From Variovorax sp. EL159 (lineage in GTDB: Bacteria > Pseudomonadota > Gammaproteobacteria > Burkholderiales > Burkholderiaceae_C): DNA of 64,000 nt. Of this stretch, positions 8,738 through 16,771 are shown piece after piece. Made by a program: the position numbers and the translations under genes. The notes under the pieces are model-generated. The model was not told where the DNA came from, made no database searches, and saw nothing but the letters and a program-made list of their open reading frames with translations. Positions within the stretch are counted from its first letter, which is position 1. Every line of letters begins with the position of its first letter. The stretch is taken from contig NZ_FMUJ01000003.1 of the NCBI RefSeq assembly GCF_900100965.1, positions 937,336 through 1,001,335 of the forward strand. Reading direction: 5' to 3'.

Positions 8738-9717
8738 TCGATCTTGGCGCCCGAGGCCTTCACCACCGCGGCCCAGCGCTTGATTTCGGCGTTCACGAAG
8801 CTGCCGTAGGCCGGCCCGGTCAGCGTCGGGATCTCGGAGCCGTTCTGCGCCCAGATGGCCTTGATGTCGTCGGCGGCCAGCACCTTCTGCATCTCGGCAA
8901 CGATCTGCGGCTGCACGTCGGCCGGCGTGCGCTTGGGCGCCCACAGCCCGTACCAGGTGGTCACGGTGTAGTCGGGCAAGCCAACCTCGGCAGCGCACGG
9001 CACATCGGGAAAGGCAGGGTTGCGCTTGGCACCGGCCACCATCAGCGCCTTGATGCGGCCGCTCTTGATGTACTGCGCCGAAGAACCGAGGCCGTCGAAC
9101 ATCAGGTCGACGTTGCCCGCGATCAGGTCCGCCAGCGCCGGCCCGGCGCCACGGTAGGGAATGTGGGTGATGAAGGTGCCGGTCTGGATCTTGAACAGCT
9201 CGCCCGCCAGATGGTGCGAGGTGCCCGCGCCGGCCGAGCCGTAGTTCAGCTTGCCGGGATTGGCCTTGGCCAGCACGATCAGCTCCTTGATGTTGGTGGC
9301 GGCCACGCGGCGCGGATTGACCACCACCACCTGCGGCACGTTGGCCAGCAGCATCAGCGGCACGAAGTCTTTCTCGATGTCGTAGTCGAGCTTGGGGTAG
9401 ACAGAAGGCGCAATGGCGTGGTGCACCGCGCCCATGAACAGCGAGTAGCCATCGGCCGACGCCTTCGAGGCCACGCTCGCGCCGAGCGTGCCGCCGGCGC
9501 CGCCACGGTTGTCGATGATGAGCGACTGGTTCGTCAGCCGCGAGAACTGGCCCGAGATCGGCCGCGCAAACGCGTCGGTGCCGCCGCCGGCCGGGAACGG
9601 CACGACCATCGTCACCGGCTTGGTCGGCCAGCCCTGCGCGCGCGCCGCGCCGCAAAGAACGGCCGCACCGGCGGCAGCCACGCGCAAGACGTCGCGGCGT
9701 TGAAAGCTTGGGTTCAT
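8734..9717 (-). CDS. Bug-family tripartite tricarboxylate transporter receptor
   Basis: This 327-residue periplasmic solute-binding protein has an N-terminal signal with a twin-arginine-like RRDVLR followed by a hydrophobic stretch ending AARAQGWP. The mature start VTMVVPFPAGGGTDAFAR is the hallmark of Bug/TctC receptors, as are the later GSAGAGTSHHLAGELF and HIPYRGAGPAL. ATG 9717 has AGGAG nine bases upstream. The product should capture a carboxylate, here presumably malonate, in the periplasm. No TctA/TctB membrane partners lie in the window, so it is an orphan receptor that must use a transporter encoded elsewhere. Its stop overlaps the enoyl-CoA hydratase start. Confidence 0.92.
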   Translation of the reverse strand: MNPSFQRRDVLRVAAAGAAVLCGAARAQGWPTKPVTMVVPFPAGGGTDAFARPISGQFSRLTNQSLIIDNRGGAGGTLGASVASKASADGYSLFMGAVHHAIAPSVYPKLDYDIEKDFVPLMLLANVPQVVVVNPRRVAATNIKELIVLAKANPGKLNYGSAGAGTSHHLAGELFKIQTGTFITHIPYRGAGPALADLIAGNVDLMFDGLGSSAQYIKSGRIKALMVAGAKRNPAFPDVPCAAEVGLPDYTVTTWYGLWAPKRTPADVQPQIVAEMQKVLAADDIKAIWAQNGSEIPTLTGPAYGSFVNAEIKRWAAVVKASGAKIE

Positions 9718-9796
9718 TTGTCTCATCTCCTGTCGTTGTGGATTTTGCCGCCCGATGCGGCCGCCGATGTTTCTTGCATCGGCTTCTGGCGCCTTG

Positions 9797-11263
9797 TCAG
9801 CCTTTTTTGAAGAACAGGCTCTCGATATCTCCCGATACAGCCACCTTGCCATCCGCCAGCCAGGTGCGATGTTTGTCCAGACGCTTGAGGTCGTAGAGGT
9901 AATTGACCATGAGCCCGTACGACTGCTTCTGCCCCTTGGGCGACGGGTCGCCGGCCCAGTTCAGCCGCTCGACGCGTGCGCCGTTGCCCAAATGAAAACG
10001 CGCGACCGGGTCGGCCGGCGTGCCGTCGACGAGCGAACGGCCCAGGTATTCGGCGGCGGCCTGCAGCAGCCACTGGCGCAGCGGCGACTTCGCATCGAAG
10101 GTGGCGGCCGCATCGACGGCAGCCAACAGCCGTTCAGCGGTGGGCGGCAGCGAGCCGATGAGGCGGCCGATCTCGGCCTCGCGCTTTTCGTCGAGGCGGG
10201 GCAGCAGGTCGGCCACGTTCTTGGCCAGCCAGGTGCGAAAGCCCGGAATGGGCGACAGCGTGGCGAAGGTCTTCAGGCGCGGCAACTCGTCCTGCAGGGT
10301 CTCGACCACGCGCTTGATGAGCGAGTCGCCGAAGCTCACGCCGCGCAGGCCGTTCTGCGTGTTGCTGATCGAATAGAAGATCGCGGTGGTCGCCCTGGCG
10401 GGCGGCACGGGCACGGCGGCCTCATCGAGCAGCGGCACGATGCCGTCGCTGATGCGGTCGACCAGCGCCACTTCGACAAAGATCAGCGGCTCGTTCGGCA
10501 GGCGCGGATGAAAGAAGCCGTAGCAGCGGCGGTCGCTGTCGTCGAGCCGGTTCTTCACGTCGGACCAGCTCTTGATGTCGTGCACGGCCTCGTAGCGGAT
10601 GAGCTTCTCGATCAGCGAGGCCGGCGAATCCCAGTCGATGCGGCGCAGTTCGAGAAAAGCCACGTCGAACCAGGTGGAGAACAGCTGCTCCAGCTCGGCG
10701 TCGAGCGCGAGCAGGCGCTTGTCGGCCTTCAGGCAAGGCAGCAGGTCGGCGCGCAGGTCGACCAGGAAGCGCATGCCCTCGGGCTCGACCGCGAAGCGCT
10801 GCAGCAGGCGCATGCGCGGCGACACGAGCGCGCGGCGCAGGCGCAGTTCGGCCTGCCCTTCATCGGGCGTGCCGACGGCGGCCTGGTGCTGGTCGCGCGC
10901 GGTCTTGAGCTTTTGCGCATCGGCGGCGAAATGCTCGCTCATCAGCGCCCAGTAGTCGCGGCGCTCTTCGGGCTGCGCGGCGGCGTAGGCCACGGCGATG
11001 GCGTGGGCACGGCGGCCGCCTTCGACCTCGCTCACGCGCGGATCGATCACGGCCTGCAGATCGGCCAGCACGCGGCGCAGCGCGCGCGGCGACAGCGCCT
11101 CGTCGGCCTTGCGTAGCGTGACCTGCAGACGCTCGGCGGTCGAACGCACGCTGGGCTTGGGCGCGTTCTTCGATGCGCTCTTCGCGGTGCTTTCGGGCGC
11201 CACGGGCACCTTGGACTTTTCGCCAGAACGCAGCCGCGCCTGGAACCATTCGGTCGCACTCAT
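9797..11263 (-). CDS. matA: Malonyl-CoA decarboxylase
   Basis: This 488-residue enzyme converts malonyl-CoA to acetyl-CoA and CO2. The C-terminal catalytic domain contains FYSISNTQNGLRGVSFG (candidate catalytic Ser298 or Ser300) and ARFHLGNGARVERLNW (His424), which correspond to the SISLTQQGLQGV and FHLQNGA segments of human MLYCD with its Ser/His pair. The N-terminal helical domain spans roughly 40-190. A Lys/Ser/Pro-rich linker occupies residues 14-38. It lies 52 bp downstream of the GntR regulator gene and is followed by the receptor, hydratase and MatB genes. The pairing of MatA and MatB gives a complete malonate-to-acetyl-CoA route. Confidence 0.95.
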   Translation of the reverse strand: MSATEWFQARLRSGEKSKVPVAPESTAKSASKNAPKPSVRSTAERLQVTLRKADEALSPRALRRVLADLQAVIDPRVSEVEGGRRAHAIAVAYAAAQPEERRDYWALMSEHFAADAQKLKTARDQHQAAVGTPDEGQAELRLRRALVSPRMRLLQRFAVEPEGMRFLVDLRADLLPCLKADKRLLALDAELEQLFSTWFDVAFLELRRIDWDSPASLIEKLIRYEAVHDIKSWSDVKNRLDDSDRRCYGFFHPRLPNEPLIFVEVALVDRISDGIVPLLDEAAVPVPPARATTAIFYSISNTQNGLRGVSFGDSLIKRVVETLQDELPRLKTFATLSPIPGFRTWLAKNVADLLPRLDEKREAEIGRLIGSLPPTAERLLAAVDAAATFDAKSPLRQWLLQAAAEYLGRSLVDGTPADPVARFHLGNGARVERLNWAGDPSPKGQKQSYGLMVNYLYDLKRLDKHRTWLADGKVAVSGDIESLFFKKG

Positions 11264-11315
11264 CGGGTCACTCCAATGCTGAGGGGGCCGGGCATGCCGT
11301 GGCGACGCTCGAGCG

Positions 11316-11984
11316 TCATGGCATCACCCTGGATTTCTGTTGCTGCATGACTTCGCGCAGCGCCTCGCGCTGGCGCGTCATGTGCGTGCGCATGGCGGCG
11401 TCGGCGCCTTCGCTGTCGCGCGCCTTGAGGGCCGCAAAAATGGCCAGGTGCTCGGACAGGCTCTGGTCGAGCCGGCCCGGCGCATGCAGCTGCTGCAGCC
11501 GCGCGAGCTTGAGGATCTTGCGCAGATCGCCGATCACCTGCGCCAGCCACTTGTTGTCGGCGAGCTTGATGATCGCCTCGTGAATGATGTGGTTGGTGGC
11601 GTAGTAGTCGTTGATGCGCCGCGCCTTGGCATGGCGCACCAGCCGTTCGTGCAGTGCGTCGAGCTCGTGCAACTCGACGTCGCTCGCGTTGCGGGCGGCT
11701 TCGTAGGCGCAGCGGCCTTCGAGCAGCGCGATGACGGGGAAGATTTCGTCAAGGTCGCGCTCGGTGACTTCGTTGACGAAGCAGCCGCGTCGCGGTTCGT
11801 GCCGCAACAGGCCTTCGGCGGTGAGCACCTTGAGCGCTTCGCGCAATGGCGTGCGGGAGATGGACAGGCGCTCGCACAGGGCCACCTCGTCCACGAAGCT
11901 GCCGGGGGCCAGCGTGCCGTCGAAGATCTGCTCGCGCAGGGTGGCCGCGACTTCGTCGTGCAGGGAGTTGGGAACCAGGCGCAT
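11316..11984 (-). CDS. matR: GntR/FadR-type regulator, probable MatR of the malonate operon
   Basis: The 222-residue product has an N-terminal winged helix (LHDEVAATLREQIFDGTLAPG, then CERLSISRTPLREALKVL at about 33-50) and a C-terminal FCD ligand-binding domain with the metal-binding His/Asp pattern (NHIIHEAI and SEHLAIF). It is the first gene of the malonate operon, so it is likely autoregulated and responsive to malonate or malonyl-CoA, as MatR is in rhizobia. A repeated AT-rich palindromic site lies 35 bp upstream of its start (12019-12044). The assignment to MatR rests on family plus neighbours. Confidence 0.88.
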   Translation of the reverse strand: MRLVPNSLHDEVAATLREQIFDGTLAPGSFVDEVALCERLSISRTPLREALKVLTAEGLLRHEPRRGCFVNEVTERDLDEIFPVIALLEGRCAYEAARNASDVELHELDALHERLVRHAKARRINDYYATNHIIHEAIIKLADNKWLAQVIGDLRKILKLARLQQLHAPGRLDQSLSEHLAIFAALKARDSEGADAAMRTHMTRQREALREVMQQQKSRVMP

Positions 11985-12018
11985 GGGAATTCGAAGCGTT
12001 GACCTCGGGCGGCTCGGC

Positions 12019-12044
12019 GTAATTTCCTGTAATTACGCGTAATT
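12019..12044. promoter_or_regulatory. Candidate MatR operator: three phased GTAATT repeats
   Basis: In otherwise GC-rich DNA just upstream of the GntR gene, GTAATT occurs at 12019, 12029 and 12039, exactly one helical turn apart. The last two form a perfect 14-bp palindrome AATTACGCGTAATT (12031-12044), and the first two form an inverted repeat GTAATT-N6-AATTAC. This is directly visible; its role as the operator of the malonate operon is inferred from position 35 bp before the regulator start. Confidence 0.6.
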
Positions 12045-12119
12045 GTGAGGACGGACACGACACCGCGCAAGTGCCCTGCCCCGCTTTCAGGGCAGGGATT
12101 TACCCTGCGAACTTCCTGC

Positions 12120-12947
12120 TCAGGCGCGAGCGGCGGTCGCGGCCTTGGCGCGGCCGAACCAGAACCACAGCGCAATGCCGGCGATCACCATCGGCACGCT
12201 GAGCCACTGCCCCTGGCTCAGGCTCAGTGCGCGCAGGCCAAGGAAATCGTCAGGCTCGCGGAAGTACTCGGCAAAGAAGCGCAGCGCGCCATAGCCGATC
12301 AGGAACACGGCCGCCACCTGCCCCTGCTTGCGCTCCTTGCGCGCGTAGAGCCACATGATCACGAACAGCAGCAGGCCTTCGAGCAGGAACTGGTAGATCT
12401 GCGAAGGGTGGCGCGGCAGCATCGAGCCGCTCTGCGGAAACACCATGCCCCATGGCAGCTCGGGATTGCTGAAGCGGCCCCAGAGTTCGCCGTTGATGAA
12501 GTTGCCCACGCGGCCAGCGGCCAGGCCGGTCGGCACGCACGGCGCGACGAAGTCCATCACCTGCCAGAACGGCCGCGCACGCGAATGCGAGAACCAGACC
12601 ATCGCGCCGATCACACCCAGCATGCCGCCGTGGAAGCTCATGCCGCCCTGCCACACGTACAAAATTTCGAGCGGATGCGTCAGATAGAACTCGGGCTTGT
12701 AGAACAGGCAGTAGCCAAGCCGGCCACCGACGATGACGCCCATCACACCAAGAAAAAGAATGTCCTCGATGTCCTTGCGCTGCCATGCGCCGGCACCGAC
12801 GAGCGAGCGGTACGGCTCATGTCGCAGCCGGCGCGTGCCGAGAAAGTAGAACAGCGCAAAGGCGGCCAGGTAGGTCAGGCCGTACCAGTGGATGGCCACC
12901 GGCCCCAGTTGCAGGGCGATGGGATTGATCTGCGGATACATGAGCAT
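12120..12947 (-). CDS. lgt: Prolipoprotein diacylglyceryl transferase
   Basis: This 275-residue inner-membrane enzyme transfers diacylglyceryl from phosphatidylglycerol to the lipobox cysteine of prolipoproteins. It shows about seven hydrophobic segments, the motif [12 protein letters not shown], the HGG motif ([14 protein letters not shown]) and the Lgt signature [14 protein letters not shown], followed by [13 protein letters not shown]. Length is typical. The start could be 12947 (MLMYPQ) or 12941 (MYPQ); neither has a strong ribosome-binding site. It lies downstream of the small membrane protein gene on the same strand. Confidence 0.96.
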   Translation of the reverse strand: MLMYPQINPIALQLGPVAIHWYGLTYLAAFALFYFLGTRRLRHEPYRSLVGAGAWQRKDIEDILFLGVMGVIVGGRLGYCLFYKPEFYLTHPLEILYVWQGGMSFHGGMLGVIGAMVWFSHSRARPFWQVMDFVAPCVPTGLAAGRVGNFINGELWGRFSNPELPWGMVFPQSGSMLPRHPSQIYQFLLEGLLLFVIMWLYARKERKQGQVAAVFLIGYGALRFFAEYFREPDDFLGLRALSLSQGQWLSVPMVIAGIALWFWFGRAKAATAARA

Positions 12948-13004
12948 TCGCAGATTGTGCCCGCCCCGAATGTCGAGGCAGGCACGGGGACATTCAGGGC
13001 AATG

Positions 13005-13274
13005 TCAGCGCCCGAACTTCCACCACACGAGCCCCGCCACCACGGCCGGCACCGCGAAGATCAGCAGGAAGATCGGCAGTTCTTCGGCCACCGAATAGCC
13101 CGCCTTGATCACGCCCACGGCCATGTTGATGCCGGCACCAATGAACCATGCCGGAATGAACCACTTGGCCGCCGTGGCGAGCGCCAGCGCGGAGCCGTCG
13201 CCCATGAGGCGGCCAGCCAGCAGGAACACCACCAGCAGCACGAAGCCGCCGCCCATCACCAGGATCGTGTGCAT
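13005..13274 (-). CDS. Small three-helix membrane protein of unknown function
   Basis: An 89-residue hydrophobic protein (MHTILVMGGGFVLLVVFLLA...) with three predicted transmembrane segments at about 3-20, 36-58 and 67-84 and a short basic tail, KFGR. ATG 13274 is preceded by GGAGAA at suitable distance. It lies 32 bp downstream of the SDR gene on the same strand and probably belongs to that transcript. No function can be assigned from sequence. Confidence 0.75.
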   Translation of the reverse strand: MHTILVMGGGFVLLVVFLLAGRLMGDGSALALATAAKWFIPAWFIGAGINMAVGVIKAGYSVAEELPIFLLIFAVPAVVAGLVWWKFGR

Positions 13275-13306
13275 GTCGCTTGTTCTCCAGGCGGGATGTT
13301 GCCGTG

Positions 13307-14080
13307 TCAGCGGGTCGTGTAGCCACCGTTGGCGAAGATGGTCTGGCCCGTGATCCACCAGCCTTCGGTGACGAGGAAGCGCACGATGGGTGCAATGTCC
13401 TCGATGTCGGTCAGGCCCTTCTTCGAGTACTTGCTCAGAGCCGCGGCGCTGCTGTGGTACTCGACGGCTTCCTTGCTTTCCTGGCCGTAGAAGAACGGCG
13501 TGTCCATGGGGCCGGGGCCGATCGCGTTGACCGAGATGCCACGCTCGCCGAACTCTTTCGATGCGGCACGCGTGAAGTGCTCCACCGCGGCCTTCGAGCC
13601 AGGATAGATCGCATAGAACGGCGTGTAGGCCGCCAGCAGCGAACTCACGATCGACACGATGCTGCCGCCCTCGGCCAGGGTGCGGCCGGCCTGCTGGATG
13701 AAGAAGAAGGCTGCCTTGGCGTTGGCATCGAAGCTCTTGTCGTAGTCGGCCTCGGTGACATCGAGGATCGGCTTCTTGATGACCACGCCGGCGGTGTTGA
13801 TCGCGATGTCGACCTGCCCGAAGTGCTTGACGGCCTGGTCGAACAGCTTGACGTTGTTCTCCACCACCGACAGGTCGCCCTGCACCAGCAGCGTGTCGGC
13901 GCCCTTGGCCTTGAGCGATGCGGCGGTGGCTTCCGCGTCGGCGCGCGAGGCATCGCTGTTGTAGTGAATGGCGATGCCGCGGGCGCCGCCATCGACCAGT
14001 TGATGGCCGATGAGGGCACCGAGGTTCTTGCCACCGCCGGCGATGACGGCGACCTTGTTCTTGAGCGTGCGTGCGGACAT
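13307..14080 (-). CDS. Short-chain dehydrogenase/reductase
   Basis: This 257-residue classical SDR has a Rossmann start VAVIAGGGKNLGALIG (a GGGxxxG cofactor site), NTAG at the NAG position, catalytic Ser in IVSIVSSLLAAY and the YxxxK motif in YPGSK. An HYNSD segment follows the second strand and suggests NADP over NAD, but weakly. Length is standard. It is divergent from the LysR gene at 14210, with candidate LysR sites between, so it is probably the regulated target. The substrate is not known. Confidence 0.9.
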   Translation of the reverse strand: MSARTLKNKVAVIAGGGKNLGALIGHQLVDGGARGIAIHYNSDASRADAEATAASLKAKGADTLLVQGDLSVVENNVKLFDQAVKHFGQVDIAINTAGVVIKKPILDVTEADYDKSFDANAKAAFFFIQQAGRTLAEGGSIVSIVSSLLAAYTPFYAIYPGSKAAVEHFTRAASKEFGERGISVNAIGPGPMDTPFFYGQESKEAVEYHSSAAALSKYSKKGLTDIEDIAPIVRFLVTEGWWITGQTIFANGGYTTR

Positions 14081-14129
14081 GAATGGACTCCTTGAGGTGA
14101 TGTGAATGTGTGACTGCGGGTTGCAGTCT

Positions 14130-14193
14130 ATTGGTCGCCAATGCGCTGATAAATCATTGATCCAAGGCTAGACTGTTCAATAAATCACGAACA
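14130..14193. promoter_or_regulatory. Inverted repeats in the SDR/LysR divergent promoter
   Basis: Two inverted repeats stand in this AT-richer intergenic stretch: ATTGG-TCG-CCAAT (14130-14142), and TGTTC-N10-GAACA (14174-14193), which also fits the LysR T-N11-A box. The second lies 16 bp before the LysR start codon. They are visible directly; regulator binding is inferred. Confidence 0.45.
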
Positions 14194-14209
14194 ATCAGGC
14201 AAACAGCGA

Positions 14210-15112
14210 ATGGACCGCATCGACCTCCTCCAGGTCTTCCTGCGCGTGGCCGAAACCGGCAGCTTCACGCGGGCCGCCGACCGGCTGGGCCTGCCGCGCG
14301 CCACCATCTCCACGGCCGTGCAGCAGCTCGAAACGCGGCTGGGCTCGCGGCTGCTTCACCGCACCACGCGGCGCGTGAGCCTCACGCCCGATGGCGAAGT
14401 GATGCTGGAGCGGGCCCGCGCGCTGGTCGCCGACATGGAAGACATCGAGCAGCAGTTCCTGCCCGCGCACGGCCATGTGAGCGGCCGGCTCAAGGTCGAC
14501 GTGCCGAGCCGCATCGCGCGGCGGCTGATCGCACCGGCGTTGCCGGGCTTCTTCGAGCGCTTTCCGGGCATCGAGCTTGAACTCGGCTCCAGCGACCGCG
14601 CGGTGGACCTCGTGCTCGAAGGCGTCGATTGCGCGCTGCGCGTCGGGCCGCTGGCAAGCAGCAGCCTCGTCGCGCGGCCGCTCGGGCATTTCACGCTGAT
14701 CAATTGCGCAAGCGCGGCCTACCTGGCGCAACACGGCACGCCGCGCACGCCCGCGGATCTGCCACAGCACCTCGCGATCAACTACGCCTCGCCAACCAGC
14801 GGCCGCGCGGCGCCCTGGGAATGGCAGCGCGACGGCGAAACCCACACCCTGCGCATGCGCAACCAGGTGACGACCAACAACGCCGAAACCTACATCGCCT
14901 GCGCGCTGGCGGGGCTGGGCCTGATCCAGATTCCCGCCTACGACGTGCGCGAGCACCTGGCCGCCAGTGAACTGGTCGAGGTGATGCCCGATGCACGTGC
15001 CGAGCCGCTGCCGGTGCATCTGGTGTACCCGCACCGGCGCAACCTGTCGCGCCGGATGCAGGCCTTCGCGGGCTGGCTCGAAACGCTGCTGGCCGATTCG
15101 CTCGGCGCCTGA
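14210..15112 (+). CDS. LysR-family transcriptional regulator
   Basis: This 300-residue protein has the N-terminal LysR helix-turn-helix (MDRIDLLQVFLRVAETGSF, RAADRLGLPRATISTAVQQL, 1-60) and a periplasmic-binding-fold effector domain. The WEWQRDGETHTLRMRNQVTTNNAET stretch and the short tail RRNLSRRMQAFAGWL place it in the CrgA-like subgroup common in Burkholderiales. It is divergent from the SDR gene 129 bp away and is the likely regulator of that gene and of itself. The effector is unknown. Confidence 0.92.
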   Translation: MDRIDLLQVFLRVAETGSFTRAADRLGLPRATISTAVQQLETRLGSRLLHRTTRRVSLTPDGEVMLERARALVADMEDIEQQFLPAHGHVSGRLKVDVPSRIARRLIAPALPGFFERFPGIELELGSSDRAVDLVLEGVDCALRVGPLASSSLVARPLGHFTLINCASAAYLAQHGTPRTPADLPQHLAINYASPTSGRAAPWEWQRDGETHTLRMRNQVTTNNAETYIACALAGLGLIQIPAYDVREHLAASELVEVMPDARAEPLPVHLVYPHRRNLSRRMQAFAGWLETLLADSLGA

Positions 15113-15121
15113 TCGATCAGG

Positions 15122-15667
15122 TCAGCGCGCCTTCATGTCCTTGCGCCCGTAAGGAAGGCTCTTGACCAACCGGAACTTGCCCTTGGTGAACTCGTAGAAC
15201 GCCACCGTGTCACCGCTGCCGCCCTCCGGCTGCTCGATGTTGATGTCGCCCGCAAAGACCATCAGGCGACTGGTGAGCTTGAAGATGAGCTCTTGCCCGT
15301 CCTCCTTCTCGAACTCGGGCTTCAGCGGATACGCACTCGAGAGCACCACCGGCAGCCGCGTGGCATGCCCCGTGGCCGCATCGATCACCGCGCCCATGTT
15401 GCATCCGCCGCTTCCGCAGCCCCAGCGCACCACGATGTAGCGACCCGCGAAATCCGGCTTGCTCGACTCGAGCGCGTTCCTGAGCCGGGTGCGGAAGAGC
15501 TTAGCGAACTCGCTGTCGATGACCAGTGCGTGGTTCGCTCCGGTGTAGGGCGCATCGGCCGGATAGTCCTTGAACTGCGGCGCCGCAGGCTGCGCCTGCA
15601 CGGCCATCGCGCACAACGCTGCCACTGTCAAAGCGCAACGGACGATGAAAGAGGATGCGGTCTTCAT
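15122..15667 (-). CDS. Secreted protein of unknown function
   Basis: This 181-residue product has a clear Sec signal peptide (MKTASSFIVRCALTVAALCAMAVQA, cleavage after AVQA near residue 25). The mature part contains RYIVVRWGCGSGGCNMGAVID, in which two cysteines four residues apart could form a loop or bind metal, followed by TGHATRLPVVLSSAY and a beta-rich C-terminal half. I recognise a recurring proteobacterial family of small periplasmic proteins but no established function. It converges with the LysR gene on its left and lies 60 bp downstream of the next LysR gene on the same strand. Confidence 0.8.
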   Translation of the reverse strand: MKTASSFIVRCALTVAALCAMAVQAQPAAPQFKDYPADAPYTGANHALVIDSEFAKLFRTRLRNALESSKPDFAGRYIVVRWGCGSGGCNMGAVIDAATGHATRLPVVLSSAYPLKPEFEKEDGQELIFKLTSRLMVFAGDINIEQPEGGSGDTVAFYEFTKGKFRLVKSLPYGRKDMKAR

Positions 15668-15727
15668 GCAGTTCTTCTTTTCTTCTTTGAGTGAGTGAGC
15701 GCACCGACGCGGCGCCGACGCCGCCGT

Positions 15728-16663
15728 TTATAGCTTGAGCTCGCGCACGAACGCCACGAAGCGCTCCAGCGCCGGGTTGGCCGCCCCGGCGGGCCACACG
15801 AGGCTGGTTTCGCAGGCGGGCAACGCCGGTGCGCTGCGTCGCCGCGCGGCCGGCGCGAATTCCGCGGCGCGCCGGTACACGACGCCTTCGCGCCTGAACT
15901 GCGTGACGCTCTCCGGCACCCAGGCCACGCCGATGCCGCCCGACACGAGGTTGACGATGGTCTGCATCTGGATCGCCTCTTGTGCGAGCTGCGGCACCCG
16001 GCCGGCCGCGTGGTACAGCGCAAAGATCGCGTCGTGCAGCGAGGGCACGATGCGGCGCGGAAAGATCACCAGCGGCTCGGCCAGCACGTCGGCCAGCAAC
16101 AACTTCTGCGTGCGGGCCAGCGCATGCCGGGCCGGGAGCGCCAGCACCAGCGGCTCTTCGGACACGGCCAGCCGCGTCAGTCCGGGCGGCGCCGCGCCGG
16201 GCGAATGCAGCATCAGCCCGGCATCGATCTCGCCGCGCGCGAAGGCTTCGAGCTGCACGTCGCCGGTGGCCTCGACCAGTTCGAGCGCCACCTCGGGGCA
16301 GAGCACGCGAAATTCGCGCACCCAGGCCGGCAACTGCTCGAAGCCCACCGTCGACACAAAGGCGATGCGCACGCGGCCCACCTGCCCCGCCGCCGCCGCG
16401 CGCGCCCGCGCCGGCAGCGCCTGTGCGCGGGCCAGCAGCTCGCGAACGTCGGGCAGCAGCGCCTCGCCGGCGGGCGTGAGCGCGACGCGCCGGCGGGTGC
16501 GGTCGAACAGCACCACGCCCAGCGTTTTCTCGAGCTGGGCGATGGCCTGCGTGACGGGTGGCTGCGTCATGTGCAGCCGCAGCGCGGCCCGGCCGAAGTG
16601 CAGCTCTTCGGCCACGGCGACGAACTGGCGCCAGGCTCGCAGGTCGATCAGGGCTTCATTCAT
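15728..16663 (-). CDS. LysR-family transcriptional regulator, divergent from ilvD
   Basis: The 311-residue LysR protein begins with a standard winged helix ([38 protein letters not shown]). The HFGRAA form is typical of the BenM/CatR-like group. The effector domain follows with [10 protein letters not shown] and [13 protein letters not shown]. It is transcribed away from ilvD with 108 bp between, where two perfect inverted repeats are found, one overlapping its own start codon. Whether it controls ilvD is an inference from position. Confidence 0.92.
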   Translation of the reverse strand: MNEALIDLRAWRQFVAVAEELHFGRAALRLHMTQPPVTQAIAQLEKTLGVVLFDRTRRRVALTPAGEALLPDVRELLARAQALPARARAAAAGQVGRVRIAFVSTVGFEQLPAWVREFRVLCPEVALELVEATGDVQLEAFARGEIDAGLMLHSPGAAPPGLTRLAVSEEPLVLALPARHALARTQKLLLADVLAEPLVIFPRRIVPSLHDAIFALYHAAGRVPQLAQEAIQMQTIVNLVSGGIGVAWVPESVTQFRREGVVYRRAAEFAPAARRRSAPALPACETSLVWPAGAANPALERFVAFVRELKL

Positions 16664-16709
16664 ATGCCAAGCATATCAATCCATGCTTCAAATTGGATTG
16701 GAACCAATC
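16662..16709. promoter_or_regulatory. Inverted repeats between LysR gene and ilvD
   Basis: ATATGC-CAA-GCATAT (16662-16676) overlaps the LysR start codon on the minus strand, and GATTGG-AA-CCAATC (16696-16709) lies 20 bp further. Both are perfect and sit in locally AT-rich DNA. They are candidate sites for the divergent LysR regulator. Confidence 0.45.
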
Positions 16710-16771
16710 AATCAGAAGTCCGATACTCGGTGCTCCCCGCGACACCCACTCCCCACGACAGAAGAGACACC

